Positions 1 to 8,739 of a stretch of 64,000 nucleotides of DNA are shown piece after piece. Below the pieces are notes generated by a model that was not told the DNA's origin, searched no databases, and worked only from the letters and a program-made list of their open reading frames with translations. Numbering within the stretch: position 1 is the stretch's first letter; each line of letters starts with the position of its first letter. Made by a program: the position numbers and the translations under genes. The DNA lies in contig CAZUJU010000002.1 of the NCBI GenBank assembly GCA_964620675.1, positions 1 through 64,000 on the forward strand, written 5' to 3'. Origin of the DNA: CAYSFW01 sp964620675. GTDB taxonomy: Bacteria > Pseudomonadota > Gammaproteobacteria > UWMA-0217.

Positions 1-130
1 TACACTGGGTTCCGGCATTGGGCATGTACGTCCCTATACACTGGGTTCCGGCATTCCCTGCCGGAATGACGGACGGGGGGTACGCTCATACGCCGCTTAC
101 CACCGTCACCCCGGCATGGATTGCCGGGGC
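1..130. repeat. Cluster of short direct and inverted intergenic repeats
   Basis: A 19-bp sequence beginning TACACTGGG and ending CCGGCATT occurs at 1-19 and again, identical, at 37-55. The second copy runs into an 8-bp stem (46-53 with 59-66, TTCCGGCA/TGCCGGAA). A second 8-bp stem lies at 109-116 with 122-129 (CCCCGGCA/TGCCGGGG). These resemble the degenerate CCGGAATGACGG-type palindromes dispersed in many bacterial intergenic regions. No gene is visible here. Confidence 0.6.
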
Positions 131-720
131 CTAGTGTCCAGGGACGGACAGCCCGTAGGGTGCGCTGACGCAGAAAGCGCACCCATCGTGAACGCACCTT
201 GAACAATGCGCCTCGCAGACTCGGCGCATCCTACCGTGCCGACGTAGGCTTCCATGACGAACTTCTATCGGTAGCAAGTCGCGGCACACGCAAATAGTCG
301 CGGGTTTACTCCGGCAACAACATCCAACACCAAACCCATTTACGCGCCGCCTATACGCCGCAGATAGCCATCGGATCAAGCCAAGTCACTTCCGGCCCTG
401 GACGCATGTTGGATTGTGCGACCTGACCCCGATTTCCCTGACCCCGATCTCCGTGACCAACGCCGGCATCCGTGACGCCAACACCCTCGGCGTATCGCAA
501 GTACGCGCCCGGACGCTGATCGAAGCGGCCAGAGAAGTGCTGCGATGAGGCTCCTGCGATCGTTCGCCCAGCGGCCCTGACAAAAACCCGAAAACCCCGG
601 CAGTACACAACACACCGGGGTTGGGTTCGGCGTGCAAGAAGCGCCTCCGCGGCAACCCGAAAACCCGTTCCGTTGCGGACTAACATTTTTGGCGAATTGC
701 CTGGGAACACACCCTCTGAG
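131..720. other. Gene-poor region, possible decayed coding remnant
   Basis: About 590 bases without a convincing gene on either strand. One plus-strand frame ending in TGA at 546-548 reads as a plausible protein C-terminus (residues such as NAGIRDANTLG followed by an alanine/arginine-rich helix) preceded by a twice-repeated LTPIS segment at about 420-450. I cannot assign it to a family and see no start codon or ribosome binding site. It may be the tail of a lost gene. Nothing else in this stretch is supported. Confidence 0.3.
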
Positions 721-724
721 CGGG

Positions 725-785
725 TGTGAAAATATCCCGCAATCTACTGCGGACGCCCCTCGCGTCGATTGGGGATATTTTCACA
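725..785. repeat. Long inverted repeat (hairpin) downstream of metA
   Basis: Bases 725-744 and 767-785 are near-perfect reverse complements of about 19 bp, sharing TGTGAAAATATCCC and AATC with one unpaired or mismatched position, around a 22-base loop. It lies about 90 bases beyond the stop of the minus-strand metA gene. It could end the transcript of that gene, although there is no clean T-run, or it could be the remnant of a mobile element terminus. Confidence 0.5.
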
Positions 786-874
786 GGCGCTGAGTCCCAA
801 ACGTCAGTCACGCGTAGAAAATGGCGGCGAGCGGCGAGCCGCTGCGCTCGGACACCGAACGCGCGGAAAAAATA

Positions 875-1951
875 TCACCGTATTCCGCGCAGTCCCAATG
901 GATCGTCGGGATCGATACCGGTCAAGAATGGTAAGCGTCGGTCGGCGTGGGTGATCTGATAGACTTTGCCGATCCAGTTGCCGATCACGGCGGTGCCGGT
1001 ATCGTGCCAGGTGTTGTGCACGCGACGGGCAACCAGATCCTCGGGAAATTCCGGCACCTCGCGACCGCGTTCCAATGCATGCAGCAGGCGCTCGCGGTAT
1101 TCGTTAAGGATCGCCTGGGTTTGCAGGTCAAAATAATGCTCAAGAAACGGCGGGTATTCGGGTCGCGCGCCTTTGGCAAACAGCGTGACTTCGCGTTTGT
1201 ATTCCTTGAGCAGACTAACCGTGTCGTATTCCGGATGGCCCTGGAAAAATATCAACCGGAACAGGTCGTCGCTGACCGCGAGATGCACGCCGGCGGTCGC
1301 GCTTTCGACCAACACGTGCAAACCGGCGGCATCGAACTGGCCGCGGCTGATGTCGTTGAAGCGCGAGTGAGGGACGTCGAAGCGGGTGTTGACGTCATTC
1401 ACCAGCGGATGTTGCCGATCGACGACGTGGTGGTCATACACGCCCCAGCGCTTGAATCCGAGCGGGCGGCGTTTTTGCCCATAGCGAAACTGCAGGACGG
1501 CGTGAGTCGCGAGGCAGGAACACAGCACCGAGGTAACGTTTTCCGCGGCCCAGTCGATCACCCGCGTCAGCGGTTGCCAGAACGTTTCGCGCGCGAGATC
1601 GGCCTGCGAGACATTGGCGCCGGTGATGATCAACGCATCGAGTCCGTCGCGCTGGATGTCCTCGAAGCTCTCGTAGTACTGCGCGATGTAGTCTCGCGCT
1701 TGGGCACCTCGCGTAAGCTCGGGCAGTGTAAACGGATGCATGTAGAACTGCGCGATTGGGTTGCTGTCGCCGACCATGCGAAAGAACTGACGCTCGGTGG
1801 CGGCGAGTGCGGCGTCGGGCATCATGTTCAAGAGCCCGATGTGCAGTTCGCGAATATCCTGGTGCGTCGCCTTTTCGGGCGTGAGAATCGTTTGACCCTC
1901 GGCGTGCAGGCGTTCAAAAGTGGGTAATGCGGTGTTGGCTACCAACGGCAT
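875..1951 (-). CDS. metA: Homoserine O-succinyltransferase (MetA family)
   Basis: A 358-residue cytoplasmic enzyme of the MetA family, which acylates the hydroxyl of L-homoserine in the first committed step of methionine synthesis. The catalytic triad can be placed against E. coli MetA with a constant offset of four: Cys146 (in SCLATHA) for Cys142, and His239 and Glu241 (in GHPEYD) for His235 and Glu237. The position equivalent to E. coli Gly111, where Gly favours succinyl-CoA and Glu favours acetyl-CoA, is Ser115. Succinyl-CoA use is therefore likely but not proven. The start ATG at 1951 gives full family length. It follows the P-loop ATPase gene by 18 bp on the same strand, suggesting co-transcription. 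Confidence 0.9.
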   Translation of the reverse strand: MPLVANTALPTFERLHAEGQTILTPEKATHQDIRELHIGLLNMMPDAALAATERQFFRMVGDSNPIAQFYMHPFTLPELTRGAQARDYIAQYYESFEDIQRDGLDALIITGANVSQADLARETFWQPLTRVIDWAAENVTSVLCSCLATHAVLQFRYGQKRRPLGFKRWGVYDHHVVDRQHPLVNDVNTRFDVPHSRFNDISRGQFDAAGLHVLVESATAGVHLAVSDDLFRLIFFQGHPEYDTVSLLKEYKREVTLFAKGARPEYPPFLEHYFDLQTQAILNEYRERLLHALERGREVPEFPEDLVARRVHNTWHDTGTAVIGNWIGKVYQITHADRRLPFLTGIDPDDPLGLRGIR

Positions 1952-1969
1952 TGTCGTTTCCCTCGCGGC

Positions 1970-2815
1970 TCAGCTTTGACGCGCGATCGCGCGCTCGATC
2001 AAATCGATGAAATCATCCTCGTTCGCAACCTCGGCCAGCTCCTCCGTCGTGACCGTGTAGCCGTAGCGCTCGGCAATCGCCTGATAGCGCGGCAAGCGGG
2101 AGTAGAACAGGCGCGGAAATACCCACCGCACGAAGTCGTCCGGTTCGATCAACGCAACGTAGGCGAGTCCGCGTTCGGTCATGTATTCGGCAAGGTGCTC
2201 GTCGAGAAACGCCTCGCGATAGTAAAGCGGCTTGGGGTCGGCCAAGGCCCGCTCGACCAGCTGCTCTTCGTCGTGCCGGGTGGCGCGGATGTAAAGAATC
2301 AGGGTGTGTCGTTCGAGCACCTCGATCACCGCGGGGTCATCCAGTTCGCACAGGCTGCCGCCGGCGTCGTTCAGAAAATGCTCGTAGCCGTAAATCGTTT
2401 GCGCCTTGCGGATGAACTCCGGCACGTCTTTCATCGTCGCGATTTCGGCTTCGCGATGCAGATTCTGGCGCCGTTTGAATTCGCCCAGCGCGAGCCCGTC
2501 CCGCTCCGGGTTGCCGATCTTGCCGAGAAAACTCGATACGGGTTTGAGATGATCCACCGTGATGTTGTTGCGGATGTAGATCGAATCGGTGCGGAGCAGA
2601 TCGCGCAGAAACGGCACCTGCATCGCCTGCTGCTTGAGGTTGTCGAGCATCGGCTCGTCGAGGTAACGGGTGCCGATGCGATAGTCGCCCGAGTAATGAA
2701 ACCAGTGCTTGTAGCGCAGCATGCAAGCCAACCGGGTCTTGCCCACCCCTGACATTCCGAGCAGGGTTACGCTCTTGTTGCCCCAGGCCCGCCATTGTGC
2801 CGCACTCAATTTCAC
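1970..2815 (-). CDS. P-loop ATPase of unknown function upstream of metA
   Basis: A 281-residue protein when started at the GTG at 2815, which has GGGGA six bases upstream. The frame stays open further upstream but lacks a better start and would run into the divergent peptidase gene. Residues about 20-27 form a Walker A motif, GMSGVGKT, followed by a tyrosine-rich segment (HYSGDYRIGTRYLDEP) and a charged C-terminal half. I recognise the general shape as a conserved proteobacterial ATP-binding protein but know no function. No membrane segment or signal peptide is seen. The 18-bp spacing to metA suggests one transcript. A kinase-like or nucleotide-dependent regulatory role is possible but unsupported. 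Confidence 0.75.
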   Translation of the reverse strand: MKLSAAQWRAWGNKSVTLLGMSGVGKTRLACMLRYKHWFHYSGDYRIGTRYLDEPMLDNLKQQAMQVPFLRDLLRTDSIYIRNNITVDHLKPVSSFLGKIGNPERDGLALGEFKRRQNLHREAEIATMKDVPEFIRKAQTIYGYEHFLNDAGGSLCELDDPAVIEVLERHTLILYIRATRHDEEQLVERALADPKPLYYREAFLDEHLAEYMTERGLAYVALIEPDDFVRWVFPRLFYSRLPRYQAIAERYGYTVTTEELAEVANEDDFIDLIERAIARQS

Positions 2816-2930
2816 CGCGCTTCCCCGTATCGATACTCTCACCGGTAAGATTCGCACGCACGGCGGGATGCGTCCAGCAGACAAATCGGTGTACCCTTTT
2901 CGGGTCTTGCGAATTCGGAGTTGTCCCCTG

Positions 2931-3788
2931 ATGGTGAATGCCCCTCGACTCAGGCGCGGCGTGCTTGCGCTGATTTTGAGCCTTTGCGCCGCGACGGCAC
3001 TGGCCAATCTGCCGCACCCGGCGAGCGTGCCAGGCGGGATCGCGGTGGTGTCGCTTGCGCCGGTGCAAGCCGGCATGGCGCCGCCGCGCGCATGGTTCAA
3101 TGATCGTCAGGTGCTGGTGACATCCCGCGCGGGCCACTGGACTGCGCTGGTGGGCCTGCCGCTCGATACCAAACCCGGTGCGCATACGTTGCGCGCCGGT
3201 CCGAGCAAGGCGCAGGCGCACGGTGTCCAATTCGCAGTCACGGCCAAGAAATACCCGGAGCAACGCATCACCTTGCAGGACAAGGGCAAGGTCGAACTCT
3301 CCGCCGAGGCGCTGGCGCGGGTCAAACGCGAACAATCGGAAATCAGTCGTTATAAAAATCATTGGCGCGCGACGGACGCGGTGGATCTCGAGTTTGCACC
3401 GCCGGTCGAAGGTCCGTTGTCGAGCCGCTTTGGGCTACGCCGCTTTTTCAACGATCAACCGCGATCACCCCATTCCGGCCTTGATTTCGCGGCGCCCAAG
3501 GGCACCCCGGTGATGGCGCCGAGCGCCGGGCGCGTGGTCGGCGTCGGCGATTTTTTCTTTACCGGCAACGCGGTTTATCTCGACCATGGCAACGGCCTGA
3601 TCAGCCTGTATGCGCATCTCGATCGCGTCGACGTCCGCGCGGGCGACACGTTGGCGCGCGGCGATCTCATCGGCGCCGTCGGTAAGACCGGGCGCGCCAC
3701 CGGCCCCCACCTGCACTGGAGTATTTTCATGAACGGCGCCGCGGTTGACCCGGAGCTGTTTCTGCCCACGCTCACGTCACAACGCTGA
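2931..3788 (+). CDS. Periplasmic M23 family metallopeptidase
   Basis: A 285-residue secreted peptidase. Residues 1-24 form a signal peptide (basic start, hydrophobic LALILSLCAATALA). The C-terminal half is an M23/LytM domain with the zinc-ligand motifs HSGLDFAAP and GPHLHW, the full set expected of an active endopeptidase. The family cleaves peptide crosslinks in peptidoglycan. The ATG at 2931 was chosen because it places the signal peptide at the N-terminus; the frame is open upstream without signal-like sequence. It is divergent from the P-loop ATPase gene across 115 bp, which must hold both promoters, and is followed on the same strand by an MFS carrier after 102 bp. Confidence 0.88.
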   Translation: MVNAPRLRRGVLALILSLCAATALANLPHPASVPGGIAVVSLAPVQAGMAPPRAWFNDRQVLVTSRAGHWTALVGLPLDTKPGAHTLRAGPSKAQAHGVQFAVTAKKYPEQRITLQDKGKVELSAEALARVKREQSEISRYKNHWRATDAVDLEFAPPVEGPLSSRFGLRRFFNDQPRSPHSGLDFAAPKGTPVMAPSAGRVVGVGDFFFTGNAVYLDHGNGLISLYAHLDRVDVRAGDTLARGDLIGAVGKTGRATGPHLHWSIFMNGAAVDPELFLPTLTSQR

Positions 3789-3890
3789 AATCGGTGCGGA
3801 TTCGTGCGCGATCGTGGTGCGCGGAAATGACGCAAACCGCGCCCAGGCGCTAGACTCATGGGTTCACCCCGCTGAGCCGAGCGTTTCCGC

Positions 3891-5204
3891 ATGACCGTAT
3901 CTCCGTCTGAATGGCGCCGCTACCTGCGTCTGCGCTGGAGTATTTACGCGATCCTGATCGTGGCCTACATGACGGTGTATTTTCACCGCATGGCGCCTGG
4001 CGTGGTCGCGGCCGAGCTGATGCAGGCGTTTCAGATCTCCGGCGCAGCGTTGGGTTCGCTCGCGGCGATGTATTACTACATCTACACCGCGATGCAGATT
4101 CCGGCTGGGGTCCTGGCCGATACCCTCGGATCGCGTGTCAGCGTGACCATCGGCGCGCTGGTGGCGGGGTTTGGGTCGATCCTGTTCGGGCTCGCCGAGA
4201 CGTTTACGCTCGCGGCGTTGGGGCGGTTTCTGGTGGGTCTCGGCGTGAGCGTGGTGTTCGTCGGCTTGATGCGCTCCAACACGCAGTGGTTCAGCGAGCG
4301 CCGTTACGGCTTGATCAGCGGACTGACGCTGTTGCTTGGCAATATCGGTTCGATCCTCGCCGCCGGCCCGCTCGCGATGTTGTTGGGCGCGGTGTCGTGG
4401 CGCAGCGTCTTCGTCGGCATCGGCGCGTTTTCACTGGTGCTGGCGGTGGTCAGCGCATTGTTCGTGCGCAATCGCCCGGAGGATACCGGCTTGCCTTCGG
4501 TCCGCGAACTGGAGGGTAAAATCAGTCATCCGGCGCGCCACCAGCATTGGCTGCGCGATCTCCGCGATGTCTTTGCCACCCCGGCGGTGTGGCCGAGTTT
4601 TTTTGTCATGTTCGGGGTCACCGGCAGCCTGTTCGCCTTCGCCGGGCTGTGGGGCGTGCCGCTGATGCGCGACGTTTTCGGGCTCGATCGCACCGGAGCT
4701 TCGCTTTACACCACCACCGCCCTGGTCGGATTCGCCATCGGTTGTTTCGCGATGGGGTGGTTTTCGGATCATCTCGGACGGCGCAAGCCGGTCATCGTCG
4801 GCGCCTGCGTGCTTTCGCTGCTGGCCTGGGTTGGGTTGATTCTGTTGCCGTGGGGCGTCGGATGGAGCGGACTGGCGTTGTACGGTCTGTTGGGCCTGAC
4901 CGCTGGCGGCTTCGTGGTCGGTTACGCCGCGGCGAAGGAAGTGGTTCCACCCGGGGTTGCCGGCATGGCGATCGCGTTGGTCAACACGGGCCTGTTTCTA
5001 GGCGCCGCGATCATGCAACCGGCGTTCGGCTGGGTGCTGGATCTGTCTTGGGATGGCACCCTGAACGCGGGCGTGCGCCAGTACGCCGTTGCCGACTATC
5101 GCAACGGCCTCTGGCTCTCCGCCGGGTTTGCGCTCATGGCATCGGTCGCCGCGCTGTTTGTGCGCGAAACCCATTGCCGCAACCTCACCGTTGCCGAGCA
5201 CTGA
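3891..5204 (+). CDS. Major facilitator superfamily transporter
   Basis: A 437-residue inner-membrane carrier with about 12 predicted hydrophobic segments and a hydrophilic linker near residues 195-225 dividing two six-helix halves. The loop after helix 2 reads GVLADTLGSR, the MFS signature between TM2 and TM3, and the equivalent second-half loop reads GWFSDHLGRRKP. Substrate is not evident; similarity is to the nitrate/hexose-phosphate and sugar-acid type MFS in general form only. It ends six bases before the convergent batD stop, so the two transcripts meet tail to tail with almost no spacer. Confidence 0.85.
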   Translation: MTVSPSEWRRYLRLRWSIYAILIVAYMTVYFHRMAPGVVAAELMQAFQISGAALGSLAAMYYYIYTAMQIPAGVLADTLGSRVSVTIGALVAGFGSILFGLAETFTLAALGRFLVGLGVSVVFVGLMRSNTQWFSERRYGLISGLTLLLGNIGSILAAGPLAMLLGAVSWRSVFVGIGAFSLVLAVVSALFVRNRPEDTGLPSVRELEGKISHPARHQHWLRDLRDVFATPAVWPSFFVMFGVTGSLFAFAGLWGVPLMRDVFGLDRTGASLYTTTALVGFAIGCFAMGWFSDHLGRRKPVIVGACVLSLLAWVGLILLPWGVGWSGLALYGLLGLTAGGFVVGYAAAKEVVPPGVAGMAIALVNTGLFLGAAIMQPAFGWVLDLSWDGTLNAGVRQYAVADYRNGLWLSAGFALMASVAALFVRETHCRNLTVAEH

Positions 5205-5210
5205 GCAGGA

Positions 5211-6935
5211 TTATTCGTCGCGACCGATAATCCGATTGGGGTTGAGCGCGGGTAGGCGTTGCCGCGGCTTACGCCGCCACCCGCCAAACGGCAATAGCGG
5301 GGGCCGGGTTTCATGTCGAAACCGACGTTTCCACGACTCGAACTCGATCGGCGTGCCGCCGTAGTTGCAACCTTCCATTTCGTCGACCAGGCGCTGCATC
5401 CGATCGGGATTGATCCGGGCGTTGGTCTCGATCAGTTTGCCGGTGATCTGCGGGATCGGCGAATTGACTGGAATTTCGAGGTACTTCGTTGAATAGAGCT
5501 GGAACAATTGGCACCAGTCGGCCGGATTGTCCTCGATTTCGAGGCGATTGACGCAATACCAAATCTTGTACGGGGCCGGCAGAAAATGGACGAATCGTTG
5601 CCAGAGCCGACGCAGGTGATAGCGCGGCGAGAGCGGCGCCGGACCCGCGGGTTCCGGCTTGGCAATCGCAACCCGAGATCCGGCGCGGCGTTGCCAGCGT
5701 TGGCGCAATAACCGCAACCGGTCCAGCCAGCCGAAGGTCTTGGCGAGCCAGAATAGTAGGTACGGCGCGACGATCAACGCGCCAATGATCAAAATGGCGG
5801 ACAACCCGACGCTATTACGCCCGGTCGCTGCCGGTAACGTAGAATCGGGCACCGCTTGCGACGTCGCACCTTCGACAAACAAGGTCGGAAAGCGCACTGC
5901 GCTGATCTCCTGACGCTGTTGCCGAGCATTCCACCAGCGGATATCGACATCCGCAATCGCCATTCCGCCCCGCTTGACCGGAATCAACGTGAAGCGCTCG
6001 ACACGCTTGCCGATGATCGAGCTGCGCCCGGGTCCGAGGCGATTTTCCAGCGACACCGATTCGCGATAGACCTTGGCACCGACCGGATTCAGATCCGCCG
6101 CGACCGACGGCAACTGATGCGCGAGCGTACCCGTACCCTCCAGTGAAACCGTAAGACTCAGTGGTTCGCCCACGCGCACTGCCTCGGCGTCCGCGAATTC
6201 CGCGTGGGTGCGTAAAAAGTCCAGGGCGCGCCAGGGCTTGACCCCGGCCTCCGGAGTGAGCACCTCAACCGCGAGGTCAGCCCCGGCCGTCACGGCGAAG
6301 GTCGCCGCCGGTGCCGAATTCGATTCCGCGCCGCGCGCCGCGGTGGCAAATTCGCCGACGACTTTCACCGGCGGTATTTCCAGTGACCCGGTGCGCAGCG
6401 GCGTCAACGCGTAGAGATATTCGGTGACGAATCCCTTGCGCTTGTCCTGCCAATGCTCGCGCGTCTCGGCATATATCAGGGATTCGACCATGAAGTCCGG
6501 AATTTTCGGCAACTCGAGCGCGATCGTCTTGATATTCCCCTCACTGAAGACCCGCACGGCATAAACGAGCGCTTGCTGCGGATAGAGTGTGGTTCGATCG
6601 AGCGACACTTCGACACGCGGCGGCCGATCATTCACCGCAGCCGCCGGCGCGGGGCTCGCTGCACGCGCAGCTGGGTAGGCTGGCGTGACCCCACCGCGAT
6701 ACGGCTGCATCGGCACCGCGTAGAAATCACTCATTGAAGTTCCGCCGGGCCGCGATTCGCGCGCACCCGCGCCGCGCTGGCTACCCAATGAAAAAGCTGA
6801 CCCCCCGGCGCTCGAATCGAGAGCGGTCGTCACCGAGTGATCCTGCGTATCCGATCCCCGCGAAAATGAAAAACCAAACGCCAGTGCCGGCAGCAAGCCG
6901 ACAAGGCACGTAATGGTTACAACGCATCTCGTCAT
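5211..6935 (-). CDS. batD: BatD-like oxygen-tolerance protein
   Basis: A 574-residue envelope protein. Residues 1-22 are a signal peptide, followed by a Ser/Gly-rich low-complexity stretch, then the BatD domain beginning near residue 105 (VEVSLDRTTLYPQQALVYAV). A single transmembrane helix near residues 375-400 (a run of LSAILIIGALIVAP) precedes a basic cytoplasmic tail. The start ATG has AGGAGG ten bases upstream. BatD closes the MoxR/Bat operon; in Bacteroides and Leptospira such genes affect aerotolerance or stress survival, and the complex is thought to form a membrane chaperone-like assembly with MoxR. Function here is inferred from family and context. Confidence 0.85.
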   Translation of the reverse strand: MTRCVVTITCLVGLLPALAFGFSFSRGSDTQDHSVTTALDSSAGGSAFSLGSQRGAGARESRPGGTSMSDFYAVPMQPYRGGVTPAYPAARAASPAPAAAVNDRPPRVEVSLDRTTLYPQQALVYAVRVFSEGNIKTIALELPKIPDFMVESLIYAETREHWQDKRKGFVTEYLYALTPLRTGSLEIPPVKVVGEFATAARGAESNSAPAATFAVTAGADLAVEVLTPEAGVKPWRALDFLRTHAEFADAEAVRVGEPLSLTVSLEGTGTLAHQLPSVAADLNPVGAKVYRESVSLENRLGPGRSSIIGKRVERFTLIPVKRGGMAIADVDIRWWNARQQRQEISAVRFPTLFVEGATSQAVPDSTLPAATGRNSVGLSAILIIGALIVAPYLLFWLAKTFGWLDRLRLLRQRWQRRAGSRVAIAKPEPAGPAPLSPRYHLRRLWQRFVHFLPAPYKIWYCVNRLEIEDNPADWCQLFQLYSTKYLEIPVNSPIPQITGKLIETNARINPDRMQRLVDEMEGCNYGGTPIEFESWKRRFRHETRPPLLPFGGWRRKPRQRLPALNPNRIIGRDE

Positions 6936-6986
6936 TTCGTTTCAACCTCCTCTCGTGACGCTGAAAATCGTTAGATCGTAGTCCTG

Positions 6987-8739
6987 CTACCAGGGCCGGG
7001 CCTCGTGAAAATATCCGCCGTATTCCTCTACCAGGCGTTGCTCCTGGAGCAAAAACCGCAGCCGCAACAGCGCCGCCGGATCGGCCTCCACCTGCGAAAG
7101 TTGGTGTTCCATCGCTTCGACATCGAGTTCGGAAGCCAGCGATTTAGCGCCCTCGGTCGTGCCGGCCACGCGCTCCGATACGGCGTTTCCGGTTTGCTCA
7201 AACTGCTCCACCCCCGCAGAGGACGCGCCGGACAGCAGCGACGAAGGCGCCGGCCGCGCTGCCTGAGGCAGCGGCCGCGGCGGCGAACTACGCGTATCTT
7301 CCACCTCGCGCTGAGTATCCGGGGCATCGCCCTGCCCTGCCTTCGGCGCGGGTGTAGCGGGTTTCTCATCGCGCTCTTGCGCGGAGAGCTCGCCACCCGC
7401 CGCCGGATCAGACTTCGCCGCGTCCGGCTTATTTGCCTCCTCATCGCGCGGGTCGTGAGATTGCGCCTGAGCAACGGCCTCGCGCTCGGGCGCCTGTGCC
7501 GATGGCTGATCGCGCTGCGGTGACTGCGATGCGTTTGCATCACTGGAAGATGATGGCTCTTCGCGCTCAGTCGCGTCGGACGCTGTTGCTGCGTAAGCCT
7601 TGGATTGGGTCGCGTCGCCGGCTTCGGATTCGGCTCCGGTGCGCAGATCGTCCGTTGCCTGGGCGCGCGCCTGGGTGGATGTGGCCTGTTCGGCGCTTGC
7701 GTCGTGTTCGCGGTCGGCGTCCGCGTCGACCGCGGTAAGACCGGATGCGTCTTTGCCCTCCCCCGCTGCGTTGCGGAGTTCCCCCCCTTGCTCGCCAGTC
7801 TCCGCTTGCGCCCCCGAAGCGCCGTTCTGCGCTTGGCCGCCGCTCTGCTGCTGCTCCGACTGTTGCTGCTGCTCGGACTGTTGCTGCTGTTCCGACTGTT
7901 GCTGTTGCTCGGACTGTTGCTGTTGCTCGGACTGTTGTTGCTGCTCCGACTGTTGCTGCTGCTCCGACTGTTGCTGCTGCTCCGACTGTTGCTGCTGTTC
8001 CGACTGTTGCTGCTGTTCCGACTGTTGCTGCTGTTCCGACTGTTGCTGCTGCTCGGACTGTTGCTGCTGCTCGGACTGTTGCTGCTGCTCGGNNNNNNNN
8101 NNNNNNNNNNNNNNNNNNNNNNNNNNNNNNNNNNNNNNNNNNNNNNNNNNNNNNNNNNNNNNNNNNNNNNNNNNNNNNNNNNNNNNNNNNNNACTGTTGC
8201 TGCTGCTCGGACTGTTGCTGCTGCTCGGACTGTTGCTGCTGCTCGGACTGTTGCTGCTGCTCGGATTTCTGCTGCTTATCGGTCCGGCTTTGCTCGGGTG
8301 GCGGCGTGAGCTCCGGTTTCTTGCGCGTTTCCGTTTCCGTTTCGGGCTCCGATTCGGAAACCCCGCTCAATGCGCGGGCGAGTGCCAGGTTGTGACCCGC
8401 GTCTTCGTGGCTCGGGTCGAGCTTGAGGACTTCCCGATAGGTGCCGATGGCCGCTTCGAACTGCTGCAACTGAAACTGCGCGTTGCCGAGGTTATATTTC
8501 GCGTCGTGCTTGACCGATTCGCGCGTCACACTGGCGAATGCATTCGCGGCCTCATCAAAACGTCCCGCGCGATAGAGTGCGACGCCGCGACGGTAGGGAT
8601 CGCTAAAGCGTTCGGCCGCGGCAGCGTAGTCACCGCTCTCAAAAATCGCGCGCGCGCGATCGTCATCACGTTCGAACAGCCCGGCGTGGGCCGTGCCAAC
8701 CAGCAGCAATCCCGCGCCAACCATGCACTGCCACCTCAT
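6987..8739 (-). CDS. batC: BatC-like TPR protein with long SEQQQQ repeat (contains assembly gap)
   Basis: The N-terminal part (to about 8266) has a signal peptide, then TPR repeats (about residues 25-120, e.g. YNLGNAQFQLQQFEAAIGTYREVLKLDP) and an acidic linker. It enters an 18-bp tandem repeat coding SEQQQQ: four units above the gap and thirteen below it. 100 Ns lie inside the array. The repeat reads as SEQQQQ on both sides but in different frames relative to the 100-N count, so the gap size is a placeholder and the gene is probably intact. After the array comes an Ala/Glu/Ser-rich region and a conserved-looking tail (ALLRLRFLLQEQ) ending at 6987. The ATG at 8739 overlaps the batB stop (TGATG). 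Confidence 0.8.
7858..8264 (-). repeat. 18-bp tandem repeat array (SEQQQQ) interrupted by Ns
   Basis: Seventeen visible copies of an 18-bp unit, thirteen at 7858-8092 and four at 8193-8264, flank the N-run. On the coding strand each unit reads Ser-Glu-Gln-Gln-Gln-Gln. Synonymous variation (CAA/CAG, GAG/GAA) differs among the inner copies at the batC 3-prime side, while the copies next to the gap are identical, which explains why assembly failed there. The real copy number is unknown. Confidence 0.9.
8093..8192. other. Assembly gap of exactly 100 Ns
   Basis: One hundred consecutive Ns. The flanking coding frames of batC are both in the SEQQQQ register but are offset by one base across a 100-base gap, so 100 is a scaffolding placeholder rather than a measured length. 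Confidence 0.98.

Noticed and set aside
947..1927. Long plus-strand frame opposite metA
   Set aside because: It mirrors the metA codons, lacks any family-like character and has no ribosome site; GC-rich genes often produce such antisense frames.
7858..8264. CRISPR-like repeat array
   Set aside because: The 18-bp units abut without spacers and code for SEQQQQ inside batC.
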